DNA of 64,000 bases from Solirubrobacteraceae bacterium (GTDB lineage Bacteria; Actinomycetota; Thermoleophilia; Solirubrobacterales; Solirubrobacteraceae), in assembly GCA_017744415.1 (NCBI GenBank), contig JAGIBJ010000073.1, positions 62,001-126,000 on the forward strand, in the 5' to 3' direction. A program made the translations under genes and the position numbers. The notes under the pieces were generated by a model. That model was not told the origin of the DNA and did no database searches. It saw nothing but the letters and a program-made list of their open reading frames with translations. Shown in pieces: positions 15,403 through 22,276 of the stretch (the stretch's first letter is position 1; each line of letters starts with the position of its first letter).

Positions 15403-16317
15403 CTACCTGAGGAAGTCCATGAGTGAAGGTTGGATCACCTGGGCGCCCGCTTGAAGGGCTGCCTGGTAGATCGTCTTCTGCGACGAAAACTTGGTGATGG
15501 CCTCTGCATAGTCGGTGTCGACGACCTGCGACAACTGGTCGGTCATGGTCACCTTGAGGTCGTCGATGCGGTCCGTCGCAAGCTCAGCACGCACCGACGC
15601 GCTGGCCACCTGGGCCCGCGCGGTGAGGATCGTGTCGAGGTTCGTCGCGAGGTTCGCGAGGATCGGTCCGCGCAGGTTTGCAAGATCCGCTGCAGTGCCG
15701 CCGTTGAGGTTGGCGATCGCCGTGCGCAGCGTGTCGATGAGCTTGCCGTCACCGCCGCCGCTGCCGAGCACCGCGTCGCCCGTCACGTTGATCTGCACCG
15801 GCTGGTTGGGGCCGATGGTGCGGATCACGGTGCCGGTGTCGCCGCCGTAGGTGTCGGAGGCGCCGGCGGTGTAGGGCGGGATGTCGGAACGCTCCCCTGA
15901 GAGCACGTACTGGTCGCCGTATCGGGCGTTGGCGGTCGCCTTCACCTGCTCGAGCATCTCGCTGAGCTTCGACGCCAGCTTCTGGCGGTCGCTCGGCTGG
16001 AGCGTGTCGTTGTTGGCCTGGACCACGAGCTCCTTGGTCGACTGCACGATGTCGACGATCGAGCTCAGTGCGCCCTCCGTCGTCTGCGTCCACCCGGCGG
16101 TCGCCTCGGCGGCGGCCTTGTAGCCGTCGTTCGCGGAGAGCGAGCTCTGGATGACGAGCGCGCGAGTCGCGCCGACGGGATCGTCGGACGGCGAGTCGAT
16201 GCGCTTGCCCGAGGAGATCTGCTCCGAGGTGCGGGCCATCGACGAGCTCGCGCGCTGGACGTCGGCGAGCATGCTCGACGCCATCATGTTGTGGGTGATG
16301 CGAACTTGAACGGACAT
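15403..16317 (-). CDS. flgL: Hook-filament junction protein FlgL
   Basis: 304 residues. N-terminal VRITHNMMASSMLADVQRASSSMARTSEQISSGKRIDSPSDDPVGATRAL is the flagellin-like D0/D1 of FlgL. The C-terminal half ends TDYAEAITKFSSQKTIYQAALQAGAQVIQPSLMDFLR, also standard. It connects FlgK to the filament. Its start overlaps the flgK stop (ATGA), so translation is coupled. Confidence 0.95.
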   Translation of the reverse strand: MSVQVRITHNMMASSMLADVQRASSSMARTSEQISSGKRIDSPSDDPVGATRALVIQSSLSANDGYKAAAEATAGWTQTTEGALSSIVDIVQSTKELVVQANNDTLQPSDRQKLASKLSEMLEQVKATANARYGDQYVLSGERSDIPPYTAGASDTYGGDTGTVIRTIGPNQPVQINVTGDAVLGSGGGDGKLIDTLRTAIANLNGGTAADLANLRGPILANLATNLDTILTARAQVASASVRAELATDRIDDLKVTMTDQLSQVVDTDYAEAITKFSSQKTIYQAALQAGAQVIQPSLMDFLR

Positions 16318-17633
16318 CAGAGGCCAACCGTTCCTGTGCGGTTGATGAGGGTGTCGAGCATCTGGTCCATCGCGGACATGGTGCGCGCCGAGGCCTGGTA
16401 GCCCCGCTGGAACTGGATGAGTCCGGCCATCTCCTCGTCCAGCGATACACCAGCGACGGCCTGTCGGCGTGCCTCGACGTCGGAGACGAGCGTGGTGGAG
16501 AGGTCGCGCTGGGCCTGGGCAGCGGCAGTGTCGGCGCCGACGGTGCCGACGAGCGTGCCGTAGGCCGTATCGATGCTGCCGTCGCGCATCCCGGCGATGG
16601 CCGTGGCGAAATCGTTGGATTCCGGCGTCGTACCGCTGCCTGCGCGGAGAGATGCTGCAGTGACGTTCACTGCGATCGAGGTCGACCCGGTGCCGGTGAA
16701 GAAGGGCGGAGCGCCGTGTACGGCGTTCACGCCGGTGATCAGCGAGGAGGCCACGCCATCGAGCTGCGTGCGGTAGCCCTGCACGGTGGCTTGCACGCCC
16801 AGGAGGCCGCCGAGCTTGCCGCCGGGGTTCGTGAGCGTCTGCGGCCAGTTCGCGGTCGACGTCTGCGTGGAGCCGTCGACGAGCGGGTTGGTCGCATCGC
16901 CGAACGCCACGCTGATCTTGCCGTTCGGGTTCGTCGTGACCGAGATCTGCGCGAGGCCCGAGAGCTTGTCGAGGATCAGGTCACGCTGGTCGAGCATGTC
17001 GTTCGGCTGCTGGCCGGCGGCCTGCGCGAGGCCGATGCGGTCGTTGAGCTCGGCGAGCTGCTTGGCGTACTCCCCGACTTGGTTGCTCGGGCCGGTGGTG
17101 AGCGCGGCGTACTCCGAGGCGGCGTCGTTCTGGACGGTCGCAAGACGTGCGTCGAGATCCGAGAAGGAGGTGGTGAGCGCCTTGGCCGACGCGATCACGG
17201 TGATCCGCGCGCTGCTGTCGGACGGGTTGTTGGCGAGCGTCTGGAAGCTGCTCCAGAACTTGTCGAGCTGCGCGGAGAGGCCGGTCGTCGAGGGCTCGTT
17301 GAGCGCGTCGTCGGCGCGGCTCAGGCCGGCGGCGAGCGTGGTGCGCTGGCCGAGCAGCATATTCTGCGCACGCATCGAGACGTCGAGGTAGTCGTCGCGC
17401 AGGCGGCGGTAGCTCGCGACATCGACGCCTTGCCCGAGCCAGTTCGTACCGCCGAGGCTCGACGCGCCCTGCACGAGGATGCCGGCCGCGGCCGTGGTCA
17501 CGACCTGCTGGCGGGTGTAGCCCTCGGTGTCGGCGTTGCTGATGTTGTGCGACGCGACATCGAGCATCCGCTGGTGGGCGAGGAGCCCGCGGAGGCTGGT
17601 CTGAAGACCGTTGAAGCTGGAGATCTGCGCCAT
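16317..17633 (-). CDS. flgK: Hook-filament junction protein FlgK
   Basis: 438 residues. The N-terminal FNGLQTSLRGLLAHQRMLDVASHNISNADTEGYTRQQV holds the rod/hook-type ANNxAN-like motif. The C-terminal ~40 residues, ending SLDEEMAGLIQFQRGYQASARTMSAMDQMLDTLINRTG, are the conserved coiled-coil D0. The middle part contains FWSSFQTLANNPSD and DLILDKLSGLAQISV, typical of FlgK. It sits between hook and FlgL. Confidence 0.95.
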   Translation of the reverse strand: MAQISSFNGLQTSLRGLLAHQRMLDVASHNISNADTEGYTRQQVVTTAAAGILVQGASSLGGTNWLGQGVDVASYRRLRDDYLDVSMRAQNMLLGQRTTLAAGLSRADDALNEPSTTGLSAQLDKFWSSFQTLANNPSDSSARITVIASAKALTTSFSDLDARLATVQNDAASEYAALTTGPSNQVGEYAKQLAELNDRIGLAQAAGQQPNDMLDQRDLILDKLSGLAQISVTTNPNGKISVAFGDATNPLVDGSTQTSTANWPQTLTNPGGKLGGLLGVQATVQGYRTQLDGVASSLITGVNAVHGAPPFFTGTGSTSIAVNVTAASLRAGSGTTPESNDFATAIAGMRDGSIDTAYGTLVGTVGADTAAAQAQRDLSTTLVSDVEARRQAVAGVSLDEEMAGLIQFQRGYQASARTMSAMDQMLDTLINRTGTVGL

Positions 17634-17636
17634 TGC

Positions 17637-18200
17637 CTACGCCTGCAGATCGAGGAGTCGATGGGCCTGCGGGGCAGCCGGTGCGCCGTTCGGACGGCCG
17701 GCGGCCGCATCGGCGGGGCGGGTGTAGGCGCCCGTGGCGGTGTCGTCGGCGGCGCCGAGGATGCGCACGAGGTGATCGACGAACGCGAGCTCCTGGCGCA
17801 TCATCGCGCGGGCGATGAGGTGCTCGTCGCGGACCTCACGGAGCACGCCCTTGAGGCGCGTGCTGCGCTCCTTGGCCTCGGCCGCCGTGGCGGGGTCGAG
17901 GAGGGAGCAGAAGGCGTCGAGGGTGATGGCGCTGCCGTGCACGCCGAGGGCGCCGCCGGCGGCGGTGAGGAGGGCGGTGCGGTCGTGCTCGAGGGCGGCG
18001 CGGGCGTCCGTCTCGGCCTGGAGCATCCCGACGATCTCGAGGACGCGCTGCACGTCGCGGCCGCGGATCGCGCGGCCCTGCTCGAGCACGAGCTCGAGCA
18101 TGCGGTCGGCGCTGCGCAGCTGCGCATCGAGGTGGGCGATCAGCGCGGTGCCGAGCGGGCCGGCGTGCTGATGCATGGACGGGAGAGCGGGAAGGGTCAT
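17637..18200 (-). CDS. flgN: FlgN-family export chaperone
   Basis: 187 residues, mostly alpha-helical and Glu/Arg/Leu-rich (LIAHLDAQLRSADRMLELVLEQGRAI, ARAMMRQELAFVDHLVRILG), consistent with FlgN, the chaperone for FlgK and FlgL encoded directly downstream. The C-terminal 35 residues are Ala/Pro-rich and end HRLLDLQA; FlgN C-termini bind FlgK/FlgL. Sequence similarity is weak by eye; position immediately before flgK makes the call. Confidence 0.78.
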   Translation of the reverse strand: MTLPALPSMHQHAGPLGTALIAHLDAQLRSADRMLELVLEQGRAIRGRDVQRVLEIVGMLQAETDARAALEHDRTALLTAAGGALGVHGSAITLDAFCSLLDPATAAEAKERSTRLKGVLREVRDEHLIARAMMRQELAFVDHLVRILGAADDTATGAYTRPADAAAGRPNGAPAAPQAHRLLDLQA

Positions 18201-18580
18201 GCGCCCGCGCTTCCGTCAGGCGTGATCGCGGCGGCCGCGCCCTCGCCGTTCTTGGCATCCGTGGCGCTCAGGCTCGTGCTCTTGGCCTGGGTCTGGTTCC
18301 ACATCTGGTCCATCTGGCTCGCGAGGCCGATGCCACCGCCGGCCATGAGGGCGTCGGCGAGCGTGCTCGGCATCTGCTGCTTGAGCAGTTGGGTCGCGCC
18401 GTCGGTCTTTCCGTCCTCGTCCTCGCTCCCGAAGCTCTTGCTGAGCTGCTCGGTGAGCTGGCCGACGAGTACGCGCTCGAACGCGAGCGCGGCCTGGTAG
18501 TTCTCCTTGCGCTCGGCGCTGCCGTTGCGCACGGCGGCGGGGAGGAGGGCCTGATCGACGGGTGCGATGCCGTCGGTCAT
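18197..18580 (-). CDS. flgJ: Rod-binding protein (FlgJ N-terminal type)
   Basis: 127 residues. The core YQAALAFERVLVGQLTEQLSKSFG followed by LLKQQMPSTLADALMAGGGIGLASQMDQMW is the Rod-binding domain (PF10135) pattern. There is no muramidase domain. A separate lytic transglycosylase is encoded at 36467 among rod genes and may supply that activity. Its start overlaps the flgG stop and its stop overlaps the flgN start (both ATGA). Confidence 0.85.
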   Translation of the reverse strand: MTDGIAPVDQALLPAAVRNGSAERKENYQAALAFERVLVGQLTEQLSKSFGSEDEDGKTDGATQLLKQQMPSTLADALMAGGGIGLASQMDQMWNQTQAKSTSLSATDAKNGEGAAAAITPDGSAGA

Positions 18581-19314
18581 CGCTTCACCCCGATGGCGGC
18601 CTCGGCGACCTTGTCCTGCGTGGTGATCGCGCGGCTGGCGAGCTGGTAGGCGCGCTGCGTCTGGATCATCTCGGTCATCGCGTCGGAGAGCTGCACGCCC
18701 GACGTCTCGATGGTGCCCTGCATCACGGTGGTCTCGTTGCCGGCGGCGCGGGCGGGGCCCGACTCGGCACTGGCCTGGAAGGTGTCGTTGCCGCGCGGCG
18801 CGAGCTTGGACGGCGCCTGCACGTTCACGAGCCGGATCTGGCCGACGGCTTTGCCGTCGACGGCGACGGCGCCGTTGGCGGCGATCGAGACCTGCTCCTG
18901 CTGCGTGCCCTTGGGGAGCTGGATGATCGGCTGAAGGAGGTTGCCGTCCTGCTGGGCGAGGCGGCCCTGCGCGTCGATCTGCAGGTGGCCGTTGCGCGTG
19001 AGGAGCGTGTCGCCCTTCGCGTTTCGCACCTGGAAGTACCCCGGGCCGCTGACGGCGATGTCGAGGTTGTTGTCGCTCGGGACGATGTTGCCCTGCGAGT
19101 CGCTACGGCCGAGGCCCGTGAGGGCCGCGCCGGCGCCGACCTGCGCACCGTTGGTGGTGGCGATGCCCGCGTCGCTGTAGAGCAGGTCGCGGAATCCCTG
19201 GCGAAGGGGCTTGTAGCCAGGCGTATTGACGTTGGCGATGTCAGACGACAGGGCGTCGAGTCGCGTCTGTTGCGCGATCATGCCGGCTGCGGCTGCATAC
19301 ATCCCTTCGAGCAT
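18577..19314 (-). CDS. flgG: Flagellar rod protein FlgG-type
   Basis: 245 residues. Basal-body rod family: MLEGMYAAAAGMIAQQTRLDALSSDIANVNTPGYKPLRQGFRDLLY at the N-terminus; GYFQVRNAKGDTLLTRNGHLQIDAQGRL in the middle; IETSGVQLSDAMTEMIQTQRAYQLASRAI at the C-terminus. Length is close to FlgG/FlhP. It heads the flgG-to-flagellin operon and has its own sigma-28-type promoter. FlgF and FlgG are hard to tell apart, so the letter is tentative. The start has AAGGGAG 5 nt upstream. Confidence 0.88.
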   Translation of the reverse strand: MLEGMYAAAAGMIAQQTRLDALSSDIANVNTPGYKPLRQGFRDLLYSDAGIATTNGAQVGAGAALTGLGRSDSQGNIVPSDNNLDIAVSGPGYFQVRNAKGDTLLTRNGHLQIDAQGRLAQQDGNLLQPIIQLPKGTQQEQVSIAANGAVAVDGKAVGQIRLVNVQAPSKLAPRGNDTFQASAESGPARAAGNETTVMQGTIETSGVQLSDAMTEMIQTQRAYQLASRAITTQDKVAEAAIGVKR

Positions 19315-19379
19315 GGTTCTCCCTTGAGAGAAGCTCAGCTTCCGCGTAGCGGTCCAGCTGGACTTCGTAGTCCTTTACA
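19315..19379 (-). promoter_or_regulatory. Structured 65-nt leader of flgG
   Basis: On the minus strand the leader holds consecutive short palindromes: GGACT-ACGA-AGTCC, GTCCAGCTGGAC, GAAGC-TGA-GCTTC, and TTCTC-TCAAGG-GAGAA. The last includes the ribosome site. Several GGA triplets lie in it, so CsrA binding or ribosome-site sequestration is possible. Confidence 0.45.
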
Positions 19380-19407
19380 TGGTCGGCTGGTTCGTCCAGT
19401 TTCTTGA
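19380..19407 (-). promoter_or_regulatory. Sigma-28-type promoter of flgG operon
   Basis: Minus strand TCAA (19407-19404), 16-nt spacer, GCCGACCA (19387-19380). Fits the window consensus TCAA-N16-GCCGAYCA. Leader to the flgG ATG is 65 nt. Confidence 0.7.
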
Positions 19408-19461
19408 ACTGGGCGACGCGCCCTCGGCCGAACGTCCACCCCAGGCGCGACCCGCGGAGGA

Positions 19462-20145
19462 CTACCTCAGGGAGCCGACCTGGTTGGCCTTGCCGAGCGA
19501 TTCGTCGATCGTCGTAAGGGCCTTCTGGCCGGCTTCGATCGCGCGGAGCGAGGCCATCATGTTGACCACACTGCGGGCCGCGTCGAGACCGGAGGTCTCG
19601 AGGGCGCTCGTGCGGATCTCGCCGCCTGCGTTGCCGGTGGCGCCGCCGGTGAAGTAGTTGTCGCCGACCTTGGCCGCGTTCGGCACCGCGAAGAGGCCCA
19701 CGGCGTTCGCGGCGACGGTGCCGTCGGCGCCGACGCGCACCGGCTGGTTGCGCGGGCCGAGCACGAGGTTGCCCTGCGCGTCGCTGAGCTGGCCTTTGGC
19801 GTTGGCCTGGAACTGGCCGTTGCGGGTGTAGCGCACGCCTTGGTCGGTCTGGATGGCGAAGTAGCCCTCGCCGACGATCGCGAGGTCGAGCGGCTCGCCC
19901 GTGTCGCGCACGTCGGAGGGGGAGAGGTTCGTGACCTGCTGCTCGATGCGGGCGCCGGCGCCGATGGTGGCGACTTGGCTGCCCGTCGCGAGATCGGTGA
20001 CCATGAGCTTGCCGAACTCGCGCTGTGAGACGCGGTCGGACTTGTAGCCCGGGGTGGTGGCGTTGGCGACGTCGGCCGACAGGATGTCCTGACGGGCCAT
20101 TTCGGCGACCATGCCCGAAGCTGCGATCGAGAGTCCTCGTTCCAT
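19462..20145 (-). CDS. flgF: Flagellar rod protein FlgF-type
   Basis: 227 residues from ATG 20145 (MERGLSIAASGMVAEMARQDILSADVANATTPGYKSDRV), with the middle region EPLDLAIVGEGYFAIQTDQGVRYTRNGQFQ and the C-terminal TSALETSGLDAARSVVNMMASLRAIEAGQKAL. It belongs to the same rod/hook family as flgG, 147 bp downstream; the pair resembles flhO-flhP of Bacillus. The longer open frame to 21228 runs through its promoter and an opposite gene and is not coding. A sigma-28-type -10 ends 8 nt before the ATG, so the mRNA is probably leaderless. Confidence 0.87.
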   Translation of the reverse strand: MERGLSIAASGMVAEMARQDILSADVANATTPGYKSDRVSQREFGKLMVTDLATGSQVATIGAGARIEQQVTNLSPSDVRDTGEPLDLAIVGEGYFAIQTDQGVRYTRNGQFQANAKGQLSDAQGNLVLGPRNQPVRVGADGTVAANAVGLFAVPNAAKVGDNYFTGGATGNAGGEIRTSALETSGLDAARSVVNMMASLRAIEAGQKALTTIDESLGKANQVGSLR

Positions 20146-20153
20146 TGTCCGTG

Positions 20154-20181
20154 GGATCGGCTGATTTGAGCCAGACCTTGA
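20154..20181 (-). promoter_or_regulatory. Sigma-28-type promoter of flgF
   Basis: Minus strand TCAA (20181-20178), 16-nt spacer, GCCGATCC (20161-20154). Only 8 nt separate the -10 from the flgF ATG. Divergent from the promoter at 20189-20216. Confidence 0.75.
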
Positions 20182-20188
20182 GAAGTGG

Positions 20189-20216
20189 TTCAGCCAGTTG
20201 TCGGGCCTGCCGATCA
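20189..20216 (+). promoter_or_regulatory. Sigma-28-type promoter of the fliK-like gene
   Basis: TTCA, 16-nt spacer, GCCGATCA at 20209-20216. The -35 is a weaker match than in other copies; the -10 is perfect. The ATG follows 10 nt later. Confidence 0.6.
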
Positions 20217-20226
20217 TCTGGGCACG

Positions 20227-21162
20227 ATGGCCTACGAGGCATTCCACCCGCCGGTCGCGCCCGCGATCGGGAGCACGGCTGCCGTGCAGGCCGCCCTGCT
20301 CAAGGAGATCGGCAAGCAGCTCGTCGGCACGGTCGGCGGCGATCCGATGGCGGTCGGCCAGGTGGTGCAGGCGAAGGTGAGCACGGATGTCGAGGGCAAG
20401 CCCACGCTGATGCTGGGCGGCACGAAGGTGCCGGCGCAGCTGCCGGCCAATGTGTCGCCCGGGCAGGTACTGCAGCTCCAGGTGAAGGAGAGCTCGCCCG
20501 AGCGCGTGGTGCTCCAGATCGTGAAGGGCCCCGATGGCGCGCCGCTCGCGGCGCCGCCGCAGGCCGCTGCCCTGCCGGGCGCGAACGCGGGTGGGGCGAT
20601 GTCGTCCGCTCCGGGCGCGCGCACGCTTGCCGCACTGGGGTCCGCGGTCGCGGGCGGCGCAGCGGTCCCGTCGACAGGTGCCGGTGCCGCGACCACTGCG
20701 CCGCTCTCGAGCGCTGCGGCAGCCGCATCGACCGCAACGGCTGCAGCCGCGGCCACCTCCGATCTCGGCGCCGCCCAGCAGGCGCAGCAGCCGACGGCCG
20801 TGGCCGCGCAGGCGGCGGCCACCGTGGTGCCGTGGGCTGTGATCCCGATGCCGGGCGGTGCGCAGGCGCGCATCTGGCTCGATCCCGAGGGTTCCGCGGA
20901 GGAGCCGGGTGCCCAGGCGGCGGCACGTCGGCGCACGATGGTCGTCCGCTACGACTCGCCGGTGCTCGGGCGCACCGACGTCGTCCTCAATCTCGACGCC
21001 GCCATCCTCGACGCGCACGTGCTCGCGCCCGCCGGACAGTCCCTCGATCTCATCCGCCATGCCGTCGGCGATCTGCGCCTCGCGCTTGCCGGCGCCGTCG
21101 ACCGGCCCGTCGCGATCGTCACCGGTGGCCGCGCCGGAGAGGACATCGATCTCCGTGCCTAG
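20227..21162 (+). CDS. Second FliK-like / hook-length-control-type protein
   Basis: 311 residues from ATG 20227, chosen because the promoter -10 ends 10 nt upstream. N-terminal ~110 residues: VQAKVSTDVEGKPTLMLGGTKVPAQLP and GQVLQLQVKESSPERVVLQIV, a beta-rich segment. The middle (~115-220) is Ala-rich and low complexity. The C-terminus (VRYDSPVLGRTDVVLNLDAAILDAHVLA ... LRLALAGAVDRPVAIVTGG) resembles the Flg_hook fold of FliK C-termini. It precedes an FlhB-C-terminal homologue, the same pairing as ylqG-ylqH in Bacillus. Sequence identity to FliK is low, so the function is inferred. The classical fliK is at 37213. Confidence 0.65.
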   Translation: MAYEAFHPPVAPAIGSTAAVQAALLKEIGKQLVGTVGGDPMAVGQVVQAKVSTDVEGKPTLMLGGTKVPAQLPANVSPGQVLQLQVKESSPERVVLQIVKGPDGAPLAAPPQAAALPGANAGGAMSSAPGARTLAALGSAVAGGAAVPSTGAGAATTAPLSSAAAAASTATAAAAATSDLGAAQQAQQPTAVAAQAAATVVPWAVIPMPGGAQARIWLDPEGSAEEPGAQAAARRRTMVVRYDSPVLGRTDVVLNLDAAILDAHVLAPAGQSLDLIRHAVGDLRLALAGAVDRPVAIVTGGRAGEDIDLRA

Positions 21163-21178
21163 CCGCCTCCAGCCCGCT

Positions 21179-21222
21179 GAGCGGGACATAACTGTTGCCC
21201 TGGCAGCAGTTATGTCCCGCTC
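21179..21222. repeat. Intergenic hairpin, type B copy 1
   Basis: Perfect 16-bp inverted repeat GAGCGGGACATAACTG (21179-21194) with its complement 21207-21222 and further TGCC/GGCA pairing inside. A near-identical hairpin occurs at 46164-46207. It lies between the fliK-like gene and fhlB. Confidence 0.75.
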
Positions 21223-21248
21223 ACGCACGAGGAGCGGCGTGGTGGGTC

Positions 21249-21581
21249 ATGGGTGAACCTGCACGCCTCGACGACGAAGAGCTCGGCGCCGCGCCAGCCA
21301 CGCCGAAGGTCAAGCGCGCCGCCGCGCTGAGCTACGAGGGCGGCGTCGCGCCGACCGTCGTCGCTGCCGGCTCCGGCGCCGTGGCCGAGCGCATCGAGCA
21401 GACCGCCCGCGAGGCCGGTGTGCCGGTGCAGAGCGACGGACCGCTCGCCGAGGCGCTCGCCCGGCTCCCGGTCGACTCCGAGATTCCGCCGGAGCTCTAC
21501 CGCGCGGTGGCCGAGGTGCTCATCTGGGCGCGCGGCCTCGAGATGCTCGCCCGCAGCGAAGCCACGCAGCACGGCACGTAG
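21249..21581 (+). CDS. FhlB, FlhB C-terminal-domain homologue
   Basis: 110 residues. RAAALSYEGGVAPTVVAAGSGAVAERIEQTAREAGVPVQSDGPLAEALARLPVDSEIPPELYRAVAEVLIWA matches the cytoplasmic domain of FlhB/YscU (export-apparatus switch). It starts after the cleavage point, so the membrane part and NPTH motif are absent. Bacillus YlqH and related FhlB proteins have the same form and can substitute for the FlhB C-terminal fragment. Full FlhB is at 59917. The upstream FliK-like gene fits a paired substrate-switch module. Confidence 0.85.
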   Translation: MGEPARLDDEELGAAPATPKVKRAAALSYEGGVAPTVVAAGSGAVAERIEQTAREAGVPVQSDGPLAEALARLPVDSEIPPELYRAVAEVLIWARGLEMLARSEATQHGT

Positions 21582-21639
21582 GGCTCGGGGCCCCGCTCGG
21601 GGCGCCGTCGCGCAACCCTGCTCAGCGCGTTCGGTCAAC

Positions 21640-21924
21640 ATGCAGCGCGTGCGCATCGTCGACTACTCCACGCAGCCCGACGGCCCGGAGCATCGCGAGG
21701 CGCTCGTGGGCGCGTTCGACGGGATCGCTCTCGAGGATGGCGAGCCCACCGAGCCGAGCGCACCGTCTGCCACGTGCGCCCTCGCCTTCCCGGCTGCGCT
21801 CGGCGACGACGAGATCCGGGTGCAGGCCGACCGGATCCGCAAGCGCATCGTGCACGTGCTCGGTGACGAGGCCACCGACATTTCGTGGTCGCTCGCGCCC
21901 GGCGGCGACGATGCCGGGCGCTGA
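21640..21924 (+). CDS. Small hypothetical protein in the flagellar late-gene cluster
   Basis: 94 residues from ATG 21640. Acidic, with a C-terminal amphipathic segment DDEIRVQADRIRKRIVHVLGDEATDISWSL. Not recognised. The IRVQADRIRKRIV stretch faintly recalls the C-terminal helix of anti-sigma factor FlgM, for which no other candidate exists in the window; this is speculative and the N-terminal half does not help. It overlaps the following small gene by 14 bases and lies 58 nt after fhlB, probably in the same transcript. Confidence 0.55.
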   Translation: MQRVRIVDYSTQPDGPEHREALVGAFDGIALEDGEPTEPSAPSATCALAFPAALGDDEIRVQADRIRKRIVHVLGDEATDISWSLAPGGDDAGR

Positions 21925-22111
21925 AGCCGCGCCACCCGGCGCCGGGTGGTGCGCCGCGTGCGCGCACCTGCGCGTGATCCGCAGCGGCCGCGGCTCCGTG
22001 TTCGTGATGTGCGAGCGCGGGCTCCGCAAAGAGGCGGGCTTCGTGAAGTATCCGCGCCTACCGGTGACCAGCTGCTCGGGCTACGAGGCCCCGGCGGATT
22101 CCCAGGCCTGA
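21911..22111 (+). CDS. Small CxxC protein, possible zinc-binding
   Basis: 66 residues from ATG 21911, overlapping the previous gene. Four cysteines: WCAACAHLRVI, MCERG and TSCSGY, i.e. CxxC plus two further Cys, compatible with a single zinc or iron site. Between them RGSVFVMCERGLRKEAGFVKYPRLPV is basic and beta-like. No family recognised. It follows fhlB and the 94-residue protein in a probable operon. Confidence 0.6.
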   Translation: MPGAEAAPPGAGWCAACAHLRVIRSGRGSVFVMCERGLRKEAGFVKYPRLPVTSCSGYEAPADSQA

Positions 22112-22239
22112 CCTCTCGAGCCACCGCTCAAGCTTCCGGCACCCCCGGTCGTCAGCGGTCCGGGCCGCACCGGGAGGCGGTCCGTCGAGCAAGCGTCGAT
22201 GCACCGCGAAAGCGACTGGTCTGCTCACCCTCGCTGAGG

Positions 22240-22267
22240 TTCAGGAATGGCCAAATGTTGCCGACCT
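22240..22267 (+). promoter_or_regulatory. Sigma-28-type promoter of the glycosyltransferase-TPR gene
   Basis: TTCA, 16-nt spacer, GCCGACCT at 22260-22267. The ATG at 22277 follows after 9 nt, and the earlier in-frame ATG at 22247 lies inside the promoter, so it cannot be used from this promoter. Upstream, 22112-22239 shows no other clear signal. Confidence 0.6.
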
Positions 22268-22276
22268 TCCGGGGTG

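Noticed and set aside
22247-22276. ATG 22247 as start of the glycosyltransferase-TPR gene
   Set aside because: It lies within the sigma-28-type promoter (22240-22267).
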